49,268 bases of DNA, from the NCBI RefSeq assembly GCF_001468085.1, contig NZ_LNZB01000038.1, positions 99,617-148,884 on the forward strand, in the 5' to 3' direction. The notes beneath the pieces are model-generated. The model was not told the origin of the DNA. It made no database searches and was given only the letters and a program-made list of their open reading frames with translations. Below, piece by piece: positions 1-8,776 of this stretch (within the stretch, counting starts at the first letter, position 1; the number at the start of each line of letters is the position of its first letter). Both the position numbers and the translations under genes were made by a program. The stretch is from Legionella waltersii (GTDB lineage: Bacteria > Pseudomonadota > Gammaproteobacteria > Legionellales > Legionellaceae).

Positions 1-727
1 GAAGTGTTGTTTTAATCCTCTTTTAAGCAATTTAGTAGACGTTTTTTTAAAGAAATTATGAGTATCCCATAAATCATAATTTTATAGACATCTCTAATTA
101 AGAGGCAAAGTTGGAGCCATTAGCATCTCAAACCCATCGGGCATTTGGCGGGAACATTGATTAAGAAAAATATGCGACATGATTGGCAATATTTTAAACA
201 TAGATTGATTTCTATGAAACCAAGCTACAAACCTTTTCTGGCAAGGGTTGTGGCCTGTTTTGAAAACGAAGTGACCCATTTACACACGTACCCTGACTGC
301 CTCCCCTAAAGAGTTAGTTGGGTAGTGTGAGATGTAATCTCATTATAAAAAATTAAGGTGAGTTTAGAGGTTTTTGTTTTGTGCCTGTGCGCAGCTGTAA
401 ATGCCATTGATTTGAGCTCATCCTTGAACTCGCTAGTGCCTCAACATCCTGTCAACATCCCAGCTGCGCCAAACAAGTACAGTATAGCGTTTCTGCACTA
501 TTAAGGCATTGGCTGGTATGCTGTTTTTTTTGTAAGAGATTTCTTGTCGTTAAGGGTGTCATTGCAGAAATTGAATCGAGATAAGCTGGAACAAGTTTTT
601 ATAAGTAAGCACCGCGAAACTCTCCATAATCTAGATTTTATTCAATCTTTGGTAGTCAGACACTAAAAAGGTGATTATTCTAAGCGTCTTGGTAAATGGA
701 TTATATTTTATAAATATTTAGGTTTTA
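1..727. other. Left flank without a supportable gene
   Basis: No convincing complete gene was found here. A 61-codon minus-strand frame at 94-279 has an ATG, but its product resembles nothing I know. A plus-strand frame that opens after a stop near 500 and ends at 666 could be the tail of a decayed gene. Such fragments fit the decayed state of the whole 1-7000 flank. Confidence 0.4.
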
Positions 728-1366
728 GTGATGCATTCAGAGCTTTTTAATTGGACTGCCATAGTGTATGTGGTGGGGTTTATAATTTCATTGGTTTCTT
801 CTGTTCAATGCCTTTTAAAATACAGTGATCTTAAAAAAAACATGGATATTGATCTGCTTAAGATACGGCCTGGTATGAAATTCTATTTGATACTTAAACC
901 TATTTTTTGGCCTTTATATTTTATTATAGAAAAAAGTCCTACTGAACGGCTATCGGAGATATTTTTTAAACATTACGGTGATGCAGGTCATCGCTATTTT
1001 GGCAATCAGGGGATTAAGAATTTCGTTAATGATGTGTTTCGAGGGAAAAATCGTTATACGAATTATCAAGCCACCAGGCTCATCTGGGTATTGGATGAAA
1101 AAAGTAGTGAGTATCAAGAGTATATTAAGTATTCTGATAATAAGAAATCAGTTTATGCCGGAATCATCTATGCGCAACATAAAGAAAAATACCTCCTTGG
1201 GGTTTCATTGGGAACTAAAGAGTGTCTTGGTGGTTCCAAGAAGATTAGCAGATTTGAATTGGATCAATGCAAGCAAATGAGTGCATCAGAACTCAAAGTA
1301 CGATTGTTTCAAATTAATCCTGTTAAAGCAGCTGAGTTATTAAATTCTTTAAATCAAACTGATTAA
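728..1366 (+). CDS. Hypothetical membrane-anchored protein
   Basis: Unrecognised 212-aa protein. The start is GTG 728 or the adjacent ATG 731; no strong ribosome binding site decides between them. Residues about 8-30 form a hydrophobic segment (WTAIVYVVGFIISLVSSV), and a second aromatic-rich hydrophobic stretch lies around residues 50-67. This suggests a membrane-anchored N-terminus with a mixed-charge cytoplasmic domain. It is convergent with the next gene and shares a likely bidirectional terminator with it. Composition is normal for a coding gene, but no catalytic motif was seen. Confidence 0.6.
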   Translation: MMHSELFNWTAIVYVVGFIISLVSSVQCLLKYSDLKKNMDIDLLKIRPGMKFYLILKPIFWPLYFIIEKSPTERLSEIFFKHYGDAGHRYFGNQGIKNFVNDVFRGKNRYTNYQATRLIWVLDEKSSEYQEYIKYSDNKKSVYAGIIYAQHKEKYLLGVSLGTKECLGGSKKISRFELDQCKQMSASELKVRLFQINPVKAAELLNSLNQTD

Positions 1367-1373
1367 AATCAGA

Positions 1374-1397
1374 TGATAAAGAACACTCTTTTTATCA
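1374..1397. terminator. Bidirectional terminator between convergent genes
   Basis: TGATAAAGA (1374-1382) pairs with TCTTTTTATCA (1387-1397) around a short loop. It lies in the 28-base gap between two convergent stop codons, with T-rich and A-rich arms suited to termination from both sides. Seen directly; function inferred. Confidence 0.5.
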
Positions 1398-1727
1398 CCA
1401 TCCAGTATGGTATAACCATAACTGAGAAATAATTTCTAATGCTTCTTTATCAAGAATTGAGCGGGCTTGAACGAAGTTGGGTGTTTGTGCTTTCTCTAAT
1501 AATTTTTGACCGTATTCCGCATCAAAAAAAGAGTACATAAGTCCTATAAGGACTTGTTTTCCATGACTGTAACCACCTATTGCGGTTTTAATGAATTCAT
1601 AATTAGGCTCTAATTGCCATTTCTTTTTAGCTGAATCAAGGGAAGATGCCTTTATGTTAAAACATTCTGTTCCAACTTTTTGGATCCCTTTTTTCCATGC
1701 TAATACGAATAAATCCTCGCTCATCAT
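1395..1727 (-). CDS. Hypothetical small protein
   Basis: Unrecognised 110-aa soluble protein that starts with tandem ATG codons (1727/1724) shortly after GAGGGT. It is rich in Lys, Ala and Leu, has no signal peptide or membrane segment, and ends with an aromatic tail (LWLYHTGW). It stands alone between a convergent neighbour and a decayed Rpn gene. No function can be assigned. Confidence 0.55.
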   Translation of the reverse strand: MMSEDLFVLAWKKGIQKVGTECFNIKASSLDSAKKKWQLEPNYEFIKTAIGGYSHGKQVLIGLMYSFFDAEYGQKLLEKAQTPNFVQARSILDKEALEIISQLWLYHTGW

Positions 1728-1764
1728 AAACCCTCAGCATTAAAATAAATTTTTTGCAGAAAGT

Positions 1765-2400
1765 TTAATACTTTTGCAACATTTTGATTTTATCAAGAGA
1801 TAGACCGGTTACTTTGGCGACAAAAGTAGGCTCAGCACCTTCATCCAGCATGCGTTTTGCAATTTCTCTTTCTTTTTCAATTCTACCTTCTTCTTTTAAC
1901 TGTTCAGCCAGGCTCATAATTTTTTCTCCAACTTCATGTGATATTTGGGTGTCGATTAACTTAAAAAAGCCTCTTTGTCACTTAATTCACCACGTTCTAA
2001 TAAGCATTGTAACACAATTGCAATAAAATCAAGTCCACCTGTGTTGTCAAGCTGGTGAAGTGTATCTGCAATATCTTTTAACCACGCTAAGATATCTCGG
2101 GCAAAGATGTGTTTCAATGCAAACTCTATGACCCCAGACCATGCATGTTGTTTCAATGTTTCATCATCGATTTGCCCCAAATCAATGAGCTGAAATGGTT
2201 TTAAAAAATAATGGTCAATCAGTGATGGTGGTGCGTCAACCAAATCGTTCAGATCAGTGGAAAATGGATATTTGCGTTTACCATGATAGATGACTAATGG
2301 ATAAATCAGAGGAATTTTTTTACCGCCATGTGTTTTAAATGATGATCAATCATATTACACATGTATTTGAGCATTCGAAAGGGCTTAACGCACATACTCT
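1765..2400 (-). pseudogene. Rpn-family nuclease/transposase remnant, multiply frameshifted
   Basis: Three consecutive minus-strand reading frames spell out the middle and end of an Rpn-type (PD-(D/E)XK, transposase_31) protein. The first contains KPFRMLKYMCNMIDHHLKHM, the second IPLIYPLVIYHGKRKYPFST continuing through the 95-codon frame at 1956-2243, and the third the charged tail SLAEQLKEEGRIEKEREIAK ending at 1765. The repetitive Lys/Glu tail and the LIYPLVIYHGK block are hallmarks of the family, which promotes recombination and is abundant in Legionella. At least two frameshifts (near 2330 and near 1940) and the loss of about 100 N-terminal residues, including the nuclease active site, make it non-functional. 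Confidence 0.8.
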
Positions 2401-2783
2401 TCAATCCTGCTTTTTATTTTTTATCCACTTTTATCTAATCTTGATAAGTATATGACAAACAACAATACAATTGGGTAGCCGTTAAAATTAGAGTATTCTC
2501 ACAAAAGTTTAATGGGGGATAATGGGATCTATACAAAAACAGCATCGATAGTTTTTATAAGTCCAATAGTTCATACTACTGGACTGTTTACAATTATTTG
2601 AAAATTAAGTATTATTGATATCTAATTTGGTAATTAAACTTTTTGCAACGCCCGCTGCAGAAAGTTTTTGAAATTAAGTTATCGTAGTCGAATAGCTTTC
2701 GCTCACGACAGTGAGCAAAAATTTTGTGCTTGGAAGACAAATTGAATTGTAATCGATTAGTCAACCCAACAAAGGAACCAAGT
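2401..2783. other. Intergenic region upstream of the YhcG-type gene
   Basis: No gene was seen. The stretch is very AT-rich and presumably carries the promoter of the gene at 2784. A short hairpin, GCTCAC/GTGAGC near 2700-2716, is followed by an A/T run and could act as a weak terminator or leader hairpin. Confidence 0.4.
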
Positions 2784-3836
2784 ATGTCAAAAGAAATAAC
2801 TTTTCATCTCGATCATGATTATAAATCATTTTTAAGTGCGCTTAAAACTCAAATAAAGTCCTCACAATTCCGTGCAGCACTGGCCGTAAATCAAGAAGTT
2901 ATCAACCACTATTGGTACATTGGCAAACAAATAATTGAGAAACAGAAGCAAAAATCTTGGGGAACGGGCTTTATTGAAACATTATCTCGAGATCTACAGA
3001 ATTTATTTCCTGAAACCCGGGGTTATTCGGTAGCAAACATCCGACGAATGAAACGTCTTGCCGAGGAATATCCTGATTTAAATGAAATTCGCGCACAAGC
3101 TGTGCGGGATTTACCTTGGGGACATATTGTTGTTTTAATACAAAGAGTTAATGATGCTATCATGCGTGATTGGTATGTAAGTCAAACCATTGAAAATGGT
3201 TGGTCACGCTCAACACTTGAAAAAAATATTAGTCAAAATTTATATCAATCTCAAGCTTTACCCTCTAGTAAAGCATCTAATTTTATACACCGATTACCAA
3301 CAGCACAATCATCACTTGCGCAAGAAGTACTTAAAAGTCCATATAATTTTGATTTTTTAGGTCTTCATGATGATGCACTTGAGCGCGAAATTGAGCATGC
3401 TTCCATTGCACATATTACCAAGTTTTTATTAGAGCTGGGCAAGGGTTTCTCATTTGTTGGTAGTCAATATCCGATGGAAATTGATGGCGAAACTTATTTC
3501 CTAGATATGCTCTTTTATCATTTAAAACTTAGGGCATTTATTGTTATAGAATGGAAGGCAGTTCGCTTCAAACCAGAACATGCTGGACAATTAAATTTTT
3601 ATCTCAACTTGGTTGATCAGTATCTTAAAACGGAACACGATAATCCTAGCATAGGTTTATTGCTTTGCAAATCAAGAAGCAAAGTCATTGCTGAGTATGC
3701 TCTAAAAGGCATAGAAAAACCAATAGGCGTTTCTGAATATCAACTTACAAAGGCAATTCCTGAAAACTTAAAATCAAACCTGCCAAGCATTGCGGAACTT
3801 GAAGCAGAATTCAGTGAAGAAAATATTGATGATTAG
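2784..3836 (+). CDS. YhcG-family PD-(D/E)XK nuclease (DUF1016)
   Basis: 350-aa protein. I chose ATG 2784 over a more upstream in-frame start because AAAGGAACC lies just before it. Residues about 12-180 match the DUF1016 N-terminal helical domain (INHYWYIGKQI, WGTGFIETLSRDLQ, GYSVANIRRMK, DLPWGH). The C-terminal half has the nuclease core: YFLDMLFYH supplies the metal-binding Asp and VIEWKAV the Glu-x-Lys pair. Related proteins are predicted nucleases in restriction-like or defence contexts and in mobile elements. Length is typical and all motifs are intact. It sits 56 bases upstream of a tyrosine recombinase in the same orientation. The biological target is unknown. Confidence 0.85.
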   Translation: MSKEITFHLDHDYKSFLSALKTQIKSSQFRAALAVNQEVINHYWYIGKQIIEKQKQKSWGTGFIETLSRDLQNLFPETRGYSVANIRRMKRLAEEYPDLNEIRAQAVRDLPWGHIVVLIQRVNDAIMRDWYVSQTIENGWSRSTLEKNISQNLYQSQALPSSKASNFIHRLPTAQSSLAQEVLKSPYNFDFLGLHDDALEREIEHASIAHITKFLLELGKGFSFVGSQYPMEIDGETYFLDMLFYHLKLRAFIVIEWKAVRFKPEHAGQLNFYLNLVDQYLKTEHDNPSIGLLLCKSRSKVIAEYALKGIEKPIGVSEYQLTKAIPENLKSNLPSIAELEAEFSEENIDD

Positions 3837-3892
3837 TGCGCATACGAAGACGTAAATGATCTATTAATCCATTTCAAAATTAGAGTGTGACC

Positions 3893-5128
3893 ATGGCAAG
3901 TATTCCTATACCACAACCATTAATAGATACCTACCAACAACTTAAAGAAAAAAATTGGCAAACATTTATACCTCCATCCTTTGCGCCGTATGACTTAATT
4001 TTTTGTCTCGATTTTTTAAAACAATATGATAATAATAATGCCACATTTGAATCGTATCGTCGAGAAGTCGAACGATTAATTCAATGGGCTTGGCTAATTG
4101 GGAAAAAATCACTGCTCGATTTAAAACGACAAGATATAGAAAACTACATTCAATTTTGTCTTGATCCTCCCAAGTCTTGGATTGGCTTTAAAAAGGTATC
4201 ACGTTTTATTAAGCGCAATGATGAGCGCATTCCCAATCCAGAATGGCGTCCTTTTGTTGTCACTATCAGCAAAGCCTCCCATAAAAATGGATTGAAACCA
4301 GATAAACAAGATTATCAGCTATCACAAAAAGCAATTCGTGAGATTTTTACAGTACTCAGCAGTTTTTATAATTACTTGGCTTTAGAGGAAAAAGTATCGC
4401 TGAACCCTATTACCCTCATCAAGCAAAAAAACAAATACATCCAAAAACATCAGCATCAGGCACAAGTGATGCGATTGAGTGAAAAACAATGGCAAACATG
4501 TCTTGATACGGTGAAAGAAATGGCAATCAATGCACCAGACAAACACGAGCGTACCCTATTTATTATTTCCGCGCTGTATTTATTGTACTTACGCATATCT
4601 GAATTATGCGCAAGTGACCGTTGGACACCTGAAATGGGTCACTTTTACAAAGACAGCCAAGATTGTTGGTGGTTTAAAACAGTAGGGAAAGGTAACAAAA
4701 TGCGTGATATTGCAGTACCTGATGACATGCTTTCCGCACTCAAGAGATATCGTATCAGTATGCAGTTAACCCCACTCCCCTCGATCAATGATCAAACACC
4801 GCTGTTGCCGAAAGAAAAAGGTAAAGGTGGAATGACAAGTTCAAGACATATTCGTCGTTTAGTCCAAGATTGTTTTGATAAAACGATGCAAAATTTAAGA
4901 ACCATGGGATATTCAACAGAAGCTGATAGCTTTGAATCCGCAACAGTACATTGGTTGCGCCATACCGGTATTTCAGATGATATCAATATGCGTGGGCGAC
5001 CGGTGGCACACGTCCGCGATGATGCGGGTCATAGCTCAAGTGCTATTACCGATCGATACAATGATATTGATCTCATTGAACGGCATCAATCTGCCAAATA
5101 TAAAAAATTACTGTCGAAAGAAGGCTAG
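3893..5128 (+). CDS. Tyrosine recombinase/integrase
   Basis: About 411 aa. ATG 3893 is preferred over GTG 3887. The N-terminal half is a SAM-like DNA-binding arm (FESYRREVERLIQWAW). The catalytic half has the expected tetrad: Arg in LRISELC, Lys in GKGNK, His-x-x-Arg in HWLRHTG, and GHSSSAITDRY, which supplies His and the Tyr nucleophile. All residues are present, so it should be active for strand exchange. It is longer than XerC/D (about 300 aa) because of an extended N-terminus and an insertion between Lys and HxxR. A strong hairpin terminator and a 15-bp palindromic hairpin follow. It may have delivered the flanking genes; its attachment site was not identified. Confidence 0.9.
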   Translation: MASIPIPQPLIDTYQQLKEKNWQTFIPPSFAPYDLIFCLDFLKQYDNNNATFESYRREVERLIQWAWLIGKKSLLDLKRQDIENYIQFCLDPPKSWIGFKKVSRFIKRNDERIPNPEWRPFVVTISKASHKNGLKPDKQDYQLSQKAIREIFTVLSSFYNYLALEEKVSLNPITLIKQKNKYIQKHQHQAQVMRLSEKQWQTCLDTVKEMAINAPDKHERTLFIISALYLLYLRISELCASDRWTPEMGHFYKDSQDCWWFKTVGKGNKMRDIAVPDDMLSALKRYRISMQLTPLPSINDQTPLLPKEKGKGGMTSSRHIRRLVQDCFDKTMQNLRTMGYSTEADSFESATVHWLRHTGISDDINMRGRPVAHVRDDAGHSSSAITDRYNDIDLIERHQSAKYKKLLSKEG

Positions 5129-5189
5129 TCGGCCTTTACAAGTTCATTATGGAGCTGCAAAACCTAATTCAACATTATTTTTCTTGGAA

Positions 5190-5215
5190 AACTGTCAACA
5201 CTGTTGACAGTTTTT
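5190..5215 (+). terminator. Intrinsic terminator after the recombinase
   Basis: AACTGTCAAC (5190-5199) and GTTGACAGTT (5203-5212) form a perfect 10-bp stem with a 3-base loop followed by TTT. It lies 61 bases after the recombinase stop codon. Confidence 0.75.
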
Positions 5216-5301
5216 GTTCGATAAAACGGGAGACTCAAATGTACTGATGGTTTATACAAGTAATTTCTGCCAGTAGTGCTGACAGTTTCGCATTTTACTC
5301 T

Positions 5302-5336
5302 AACAGATTTCCGCACAGGTGGTGCGGAAATCTGTT
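5302..5336. repeat. 15-bp perfect inverted repeat
   Basis: AACAGATTTCCGCAC (5302-5316) is repeated in inverse at 5322-5336 around AGGTG. There is no U-run, so a simple terminator is unlikely. It lies between the recombinase terminator and the methyltransferase gene, and could be a recombinase-associated site or an mRNA hairpin. Confidence 0.7.
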
Positions 5337-5448
5337 ATTGGCTGGTTTACTACCAGTGATAGTAATAATTACCACAAATAGAAAAGTTCTAGGCTCGGGC
5401 GGATTCAACCAATAAATGCAACACACCTGTTAGAGGATGTAATAGTTA

Positions 5449-6234
5449 TCATGCCTTTTTCTTCCTTGCTACGGTTAGGATATTTAGACTCTTATCAGCT
5501 ATAAAAATATTTCCATCCATGTCATATTGACTCACTATTTCAAACCCATTTCCGCTAAGTATTTCCTGCAATTCTTTAGCAGTATAAATTTGCAGGCTGA
5601 AACTATTGTTGTGTATTTCCGGCTCGCATCCATCTTTGAAAATCGTAACTTGATCATGGGAAGTGAGAAGACCATTTTCTCTATCAATCTCGGAATGCTG
5701 CACATTATGGATATTGACGCCATTAACAACGCTTTCAATGTCCATCACAAAATCATCAATAATCTCATCAGTAATGGCTTGCAGGTTAAAAATATCAAAA
5801 ATATATATGCCCTCATCCTTCAGGTTAGCACGTATATTTTTTAGTGTAATTTCAAAATCCGCTTTGCTTAGGTGGCCAATAGCGCTAAAAATAGTAATAA
5901 TCGCATCAAATTTTCCTACTTTCACACTCCGCATATCACCGTCAATGAAAGTAATAGTACGATTCTTATCTTTTGCTTTACCTCGTGCTATATCAAGTAA
6001 AGCGGGACTGAAATCATTACCTATGACTTCATAGCCTCGCTCGTTAAGGTAAAACACTTGTGAGCCAGTGCCACAGGCCATATCCAGAACCGTTTTAACT
6101 TTTTGCTCTTTTAATAATCTCTCTATCAGAGCATTTTTAGCTTCTGTCTGTTCATTAGTATTATGTGCATCGAAATATTCTGGTAATTGCTGATATTCGA
6201 TTGGCAGCCCAAGCTTGTGCTCATTACTATTCAT
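5449..6234 (-). CDS. Class I SAM-dependent methyltransferase
   Basis: 261 aa, ATG 6234 with AGGTAAAG upstream. It has the Rossmann methyltransferase signature: motif I VLDMACGTGSQ (about residues 49-59), followed by VIGNDFSPALLDIARGKA with the acidic ribose-binding residue, then FIDGDMRSV and FDAIITIFSAIGHL. This matches the Methyltransf_25/UbiE-like group that acts on small molecules. The substrate cannot be read from sequence. It is transcribed against the recombinase and followed (upstream in coordinate, same strand) by a broken acetyltransferase, a typical accessory-gene setting. Confidence 0.85.
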   Translation of the reverse strand: MNSNEHKLGLPIEYQQLPEYFDAHNTNEQTEAKNALIERLLKEQKVKTVLDMACGTGSQVFYLNERGYEVIGNDFSPALLDIARGKAKDKNRTITFIDGDMRSVKVGKFDAIITIFSAIGHLSKADFEITLKNIRANLKDEGIYIFDIFNLQAITDEIIDDFVMDIESVVNGVNIHNVQHSEIDRENGLLTSHDQVTIFKDGCEPEIHNNSFSLQIYTAKELQEILSGNGFEIVSQYDMDGNIFIADKSLNILTVARKKKA

Positions 6235-6470
6235 TCTTTACCTATAAAATCAAAAAGTGAACAGCCGTATTGAGTTAACTCGTTGTAACTCATGGTGCTG
6301 TTCCTGCTTACTCAATCCAATAATTTGCCGGGGATAAATAACCTGGCGATTTCCTTGGTCTATTATTCAATTTATCCATAATACTGTTTCTGAGCTGAAA
6401 GTTTTGCAAAATCACCACTGTTATCACCGGTATTGGTAGGCGGATTCAACTCGCTAGTGCACACATAAAT

Positions 6471-6972
6471 TTAGTTATTTTTTATACGATAGAATTTGCA
6501 CTCAACACCATGACCAATATCAACTTTGTAATATTTCATTCCACATTTTTCCATTACTCGCTGAGATGCTTCATGCCTTAAAGGAGCAAATGCAATGATA
6601 TAGTCAGCTTCGATATTCTTTTTACTCCAATCAAGCAGAGCATTAAGGGCTTTAGAAGCATAGCCCATTCCCCAAAATTTTCTGGTTATTAGATACCCTA
6701 CTTCAACTTCTCCCGTTTCTATAGGACCAAATCCACAGCGTCCCAGGAACTCCTTTGAAACCTTAGAAAAAATGACAAAACAAGGAAGTCCTCTTTCTTT
6801 GTAAAAAGTCATAAACTCTTTTATTCTTTTCCTGGTTTTGCTCTCGGTCTTGAATACCATCAGGAAAAAATTTCCTAACTTCTTGGTCTGAATTAAGTTT
6901 AGCGACTTGTTCTAAGTCACCCTCTTTAATTAAACGCAATATCATTCTAGGAGTTTCAATTTCTATTGGCAT
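6471..6972 (-). pseudogene. GNAT acetyltransferase (RimJ/RimL-like), frameshifted
   Basis: The N-terminal frame (from ATG 6972) reads IETPRMILRLIKEGDLEQVA and continues to FFPDGIQDREQ. The rest is in another frame: TRKRIKEFMTFYKERGLPCF, GRCGFGPIETGEVEVGYLI, then the acetyl-CoA loop KFWGMGYASKALNALL and FAPLRHEASQRVMEKCGMKY. Together they give one complete GNAT of about 165 aa with a single one-base indel around 6840-6855. Everything else is intact, so the lesion is recent or a sequencing error. Alternatively each part is translated alone, which would not give a functional enzyme. Confidence 0.8.
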
Positions 6973-7144
6973 ATTAGTTATTAATATTTCAGTTATAGGG
7001 ATAATTTTTTAAAAAAATTACTGCAAGTAGAGTACAGCAAAATGAATGAATGGGTAGGAATTTAAATACAGGGATTTAAAATAGGCGCTGAGGAATACAC
7101 CATATTAATTATATAAAGATACTTGGTGTAAATTTCATTTAAAA

Positions 7145-7167
7145 AAAAGCCCCGAAATGGGGCTTTT
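7145..7167 (-). terminator. Intrinsic terminator of the ssb operon
   Basis: AAAAGCCCC (7145-7153) and GGGGCTTTT (7159-7167) form a 9-bp stem with a 5-base loop and T/A tracts on both sides. It lies 12 bases downstream of the last stop codon of the minus-strand ssb operon. Confidence 0.85.
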
Positions 7168-7178
7168 ATAATATTATT

Positions 7179-7595
7179 TCAAGTATTTTGGCATTTTAGT
7201 GATGTATTAATAAGTTCGGCATTTCTTAAAAAAAGAGCATCTTTTTTAAATAAAAAGCCATTGAAAATAGCATCGCAATGTTTTAGCCAAAGTGCTCTAG
7301 CGTCTTCTTGTGTCAGACTTTCTAATCCTGATGCAATGACATTATATTGACAATTACCTACTGGATCGTACTCGTCATCAAACAATAGATTGTGATGAAT
7401 GACGTAAGCCCAGAACGCTTGGCTCATAACCTGATCGATGTATTGATACAGTTCGTTGTAAGTCATCATCACTTTATTTTGTGGATTAGGTTGATCGCCA
7501 CATAATAAGCGTCTTCCGCCATGAGGATTGCATATAGGACCAATACAGTTCCCACATAAAACACGTGTGACTAATTTATTTGATTCCTGATTCAC
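7179..7595 (-). CDS. Conserved-looking hypothetical protein, last cistron of the ssb operon
   Basis: Unrecognised protein of 138 aa. The frame stays open to an ATG at 7649, but that lies inside a leader hairpin. GTG 7595 is preceded by AAGGAG at a 6-base spacing and is the better start. The N-terminal region has clustered Cys and Gly residues (CGNCIGPICNPHGGRRLLCG), which could bind a metal. The rest is helical with acidic and aromatic residues (YDPVGNCQYNVIASGLESL). It ends just before the operon terminator. A role in ICE DNA processing would be a guess from its neighbours. Confidence 0.65.
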   Translation of the reverse strand: MNQESNKLVTRVLCGNCIGPICNPHGGRRLLCGDQPNPQNKVMMTYNELYQYIDQVMSQAFWAYVIHHNLLFDDEYDPVGNCQYNVIASGLESLTQEDARALWLKHCDAIFNGFLFKKDALFLRNAELINTSLKCQNT

Positions 7596-7617
7596 CGCTT
7601 GCTCCTTAAAAAGCGAG

Positions 7618-7652
7618 AAAAATTCCCTTGCGGGAATCTTATCCCACAAGGG
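7618..7652 (-). promoter_or_regulatory. Attenuator 7: mutually exclusive hairpins before the 7595 start
   Basis: On the transcript, a first stem CCCTTG/CAAGGG (7647-7652 with 7625-7630, extended by TCCC/GGGA) overlaps a second stem ATTCCC/GGGAAT (7632-7637 with 7622-7627) that runs straight into a U-tract (7618-7622). The second is terminator-like and the first would block it. AAGGAG of the next gene follows. One of seven such pairs in this operon. Confidence 0.7.
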
Positions 7653-7665
7653 TTAATTGATTTGA

Positions 7666-8457
7666 TTAACAAGAGAGCAGAGTATTCTCGGCAATCGTCC
7701 AAAGGTCGCGGTTGAGCTTGACGTTTTGATCGATTGACGTAATTTTCCGGCTTCTTGCTCTGCGCCATCGTCCGTGCTCATTGAGCCTGAAGCCCGGAAC
7801 ACCTCCTTTAATCAGATTCTCCTGGACCACATTAAACACAGAAAACAAATCGCGTTTTATGTCTTCACGTCGTCTGGGAATCAAAAGATTTTGGGGCTCG
7901 ATGACAAGATTGGCATCATCACTAAAGCGAAGTTCATGCGCTTGTGTTGAAAACTCTAAAAGCTTTTCCTCTGGCAACACGCAATTCCCCATGTGCTCCA
8001 CCACTTGAAGCATTTTCTGTGATGATTCAATCACCCGATAGGTTCCTTCAATGACATTACCAATGACATCTCCCTGATGCTTGACTCGCACTTCATCATA
8101 GCTTTTTCCAGCTACAAGTCCATTGGTACAGATTTGACGATAAAGACCTGCCATCAATCGATACGATGAGAGTCCGTCATGGGAGTTGACCAGAACCAGC
8201 TCAGGAAAAAGTCCGTTGCCAGGATTGTGATAGTCTCGATGCCGAAAACGAACCATGTGTTTTGCAAACATTTTTCTTTCTTCAGATCGACTCACCGATT
8301 GTTTTGCTGTAGTTGGATAAAATCCTTCTTGCAGCAATCTATCGATGACATCAGATGTGGCAATTGGCTTATAACGCTCACTGGTGTGATCAGCCGCACC
8401 TCGGGTAAATAAAGAAGGTGCTGCTTTATAAAGTTGTTCTGTTGTTAATATATTCAT
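7666..8457 (-). CDS. DUF932 (phage/plasmid-like) protein
   Basis: 263 aa, ATG 8457 with CAGGAGAG upstream. It matches the DUF932 family of plasmid, phage and ICE proteins: SEERKMFAKHMVRFRHRDY, LVLVNSHDGLSSYRLMAGLYR, CTNGLVAG, and VIGNVIEGTYRVIESSQKML. The family is usually encoded beside ssb and anti-restriction or DNA-processing genes, and its biochemical function is unknown. The length is slightly short for the family. It has its own leader hairpin pair (8481-8523). Expression in the recipient soon after transfer would be plausible from its company, but that is inference. Confidence 0.85.
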   Translation of the reverse strand: MNILTTEQLYKAAPSLFTRGAADHTSERYKPIATSDVIDRLLQEGFYPTTAKQSVSRSEERKMFAKHMVRFRHRDYHNPGNGLFPELVLVNSHDGLSSYRLMAGLYRQICTNGLVAGKSYDEVRVKHQGDVIGNVIEGTYRVIESSQKMLQVVEHMGNCVLPEEKLLEFSTQAHELRFSDDANLVIEPQNLLIPRRREDIKRDLFSVFNVVQENLIKGGVPGFRLNEHGRWRRARSRKITSIDQNVKLNRDLWTIAENTLLSC

Positions 8458-8480
8458 TAATTGCTCTCCTGATTCAAAAG

Positions 8481-8523
8481 AAAAAGGAGCAAGTCCCTAA
8501 TGGGAGTCTTGCTCCCATTAGGG
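8481..8523 (-). promoter_or_regulatory. Attenuator 6: mutually exclusive hairpins before the DUF932 gene
   Basis: A 12-bp stem CCCTAATGGGAG/CTCCCATTAGGG (8495-8506 with 8512-8523) overlaps an 8-bp stem GGAGCAAG/CTTGCTCC (8486-8493 with 8508-8515) that is followed on the transcript by five U (8481-8485). Trimmed, the two stems could also coexist as an H-type pseudoknot, because their arms interleave. Confidence 0.8.
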
Positions 8524-8536
8524 TTATTAAATTAAT

Positions 8537-8704
8537 TCAATTGATTAAACTAGACAGGCTATACCCACAAAGACAGATGAAACAATTATCAATTGCTTGC
8601 CTGTCGATGCTATTAAGGTATGATTCAACTAAAAGCTCCGACTGTTTCTCGGTTGGCTCTTCATCCTCTAATATTGCTGCGGTAATTTTCTCAATTAAAT
8701 TCAT
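8537..8704 (-). CDS. Small hypothetical protein (55 aa)
   Basis: Small gene starting at ATG 8704 with a strong AAGGAGG upstream. It encodes MNLIEKITAAILEDEEPTEK and ends in a Cys-containing hydrophobic tail (CFICLCGYSLSSLIN). The acidic helix at residues 10-25 and the short length are typical of accessory ICE proteins. It has its own leader hairpin pair, like every cistron of the operon, which supports it being real. Function unknown. Confidence 0.65.
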   Translation of the reverse strand: MNLIEKITAAILEDEEPTEKQSELLVESYLNSIDRQAIDNCFICLCGYSLSSLIN

Positions 8705-8716
8705 GATTTCCTCCTT

Positions 8717-8759
8717 AAAAATAGGCAGAAATCCATCCCTCGCAGGATAGGTTCCTGCC
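8717..8759 (-). promoter_or_regulatory. Attenuator 5: mutually exclusive hairpins before the 8704 start
   Basis: The stem GCAGGA/TCCTGC (8742-8747 with 8753-8758) overlaps a second stem in which GGCAGGAA of the transcript (8752-8759) pairs with TTTCTGCC (8724-8731) and is followed by UAUUUUU (8717-8723). AAGGAGG comes next. Same design as the neighbouring leaders with unrelated sequence. Confidence 0.7.
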
Positions 8760-8776
8760 GGAGTTAACCTAGAGTG

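Noticed and set aside
94..279. 61-aa minus-strand ORF at the left edge
   Set aside because: No ribosome binding site, no recognisable family and composition unlike its neighbours; probably chance or a decayed fragment.
5398..6450. Integron-like array: recombinase followed by gene units with GGCGGATTCAAC (5398-5409, 6439-6450)
   Set aside because: The recombinase does not look like IntI, the 12-base repeat lacks the paired RYYYAAC/GTTRRRY boxes of attC in the right order, and the units are on the opposite strand.
427..6460. Direct repeat AACTCGCTAGTGC at 427-439 and 6448-6460 as attachment sites around the 3893-5128 recombinase
   Set aside because: A 13-base match is expected several times by chance in a window of this size, and the flanking bases differ.
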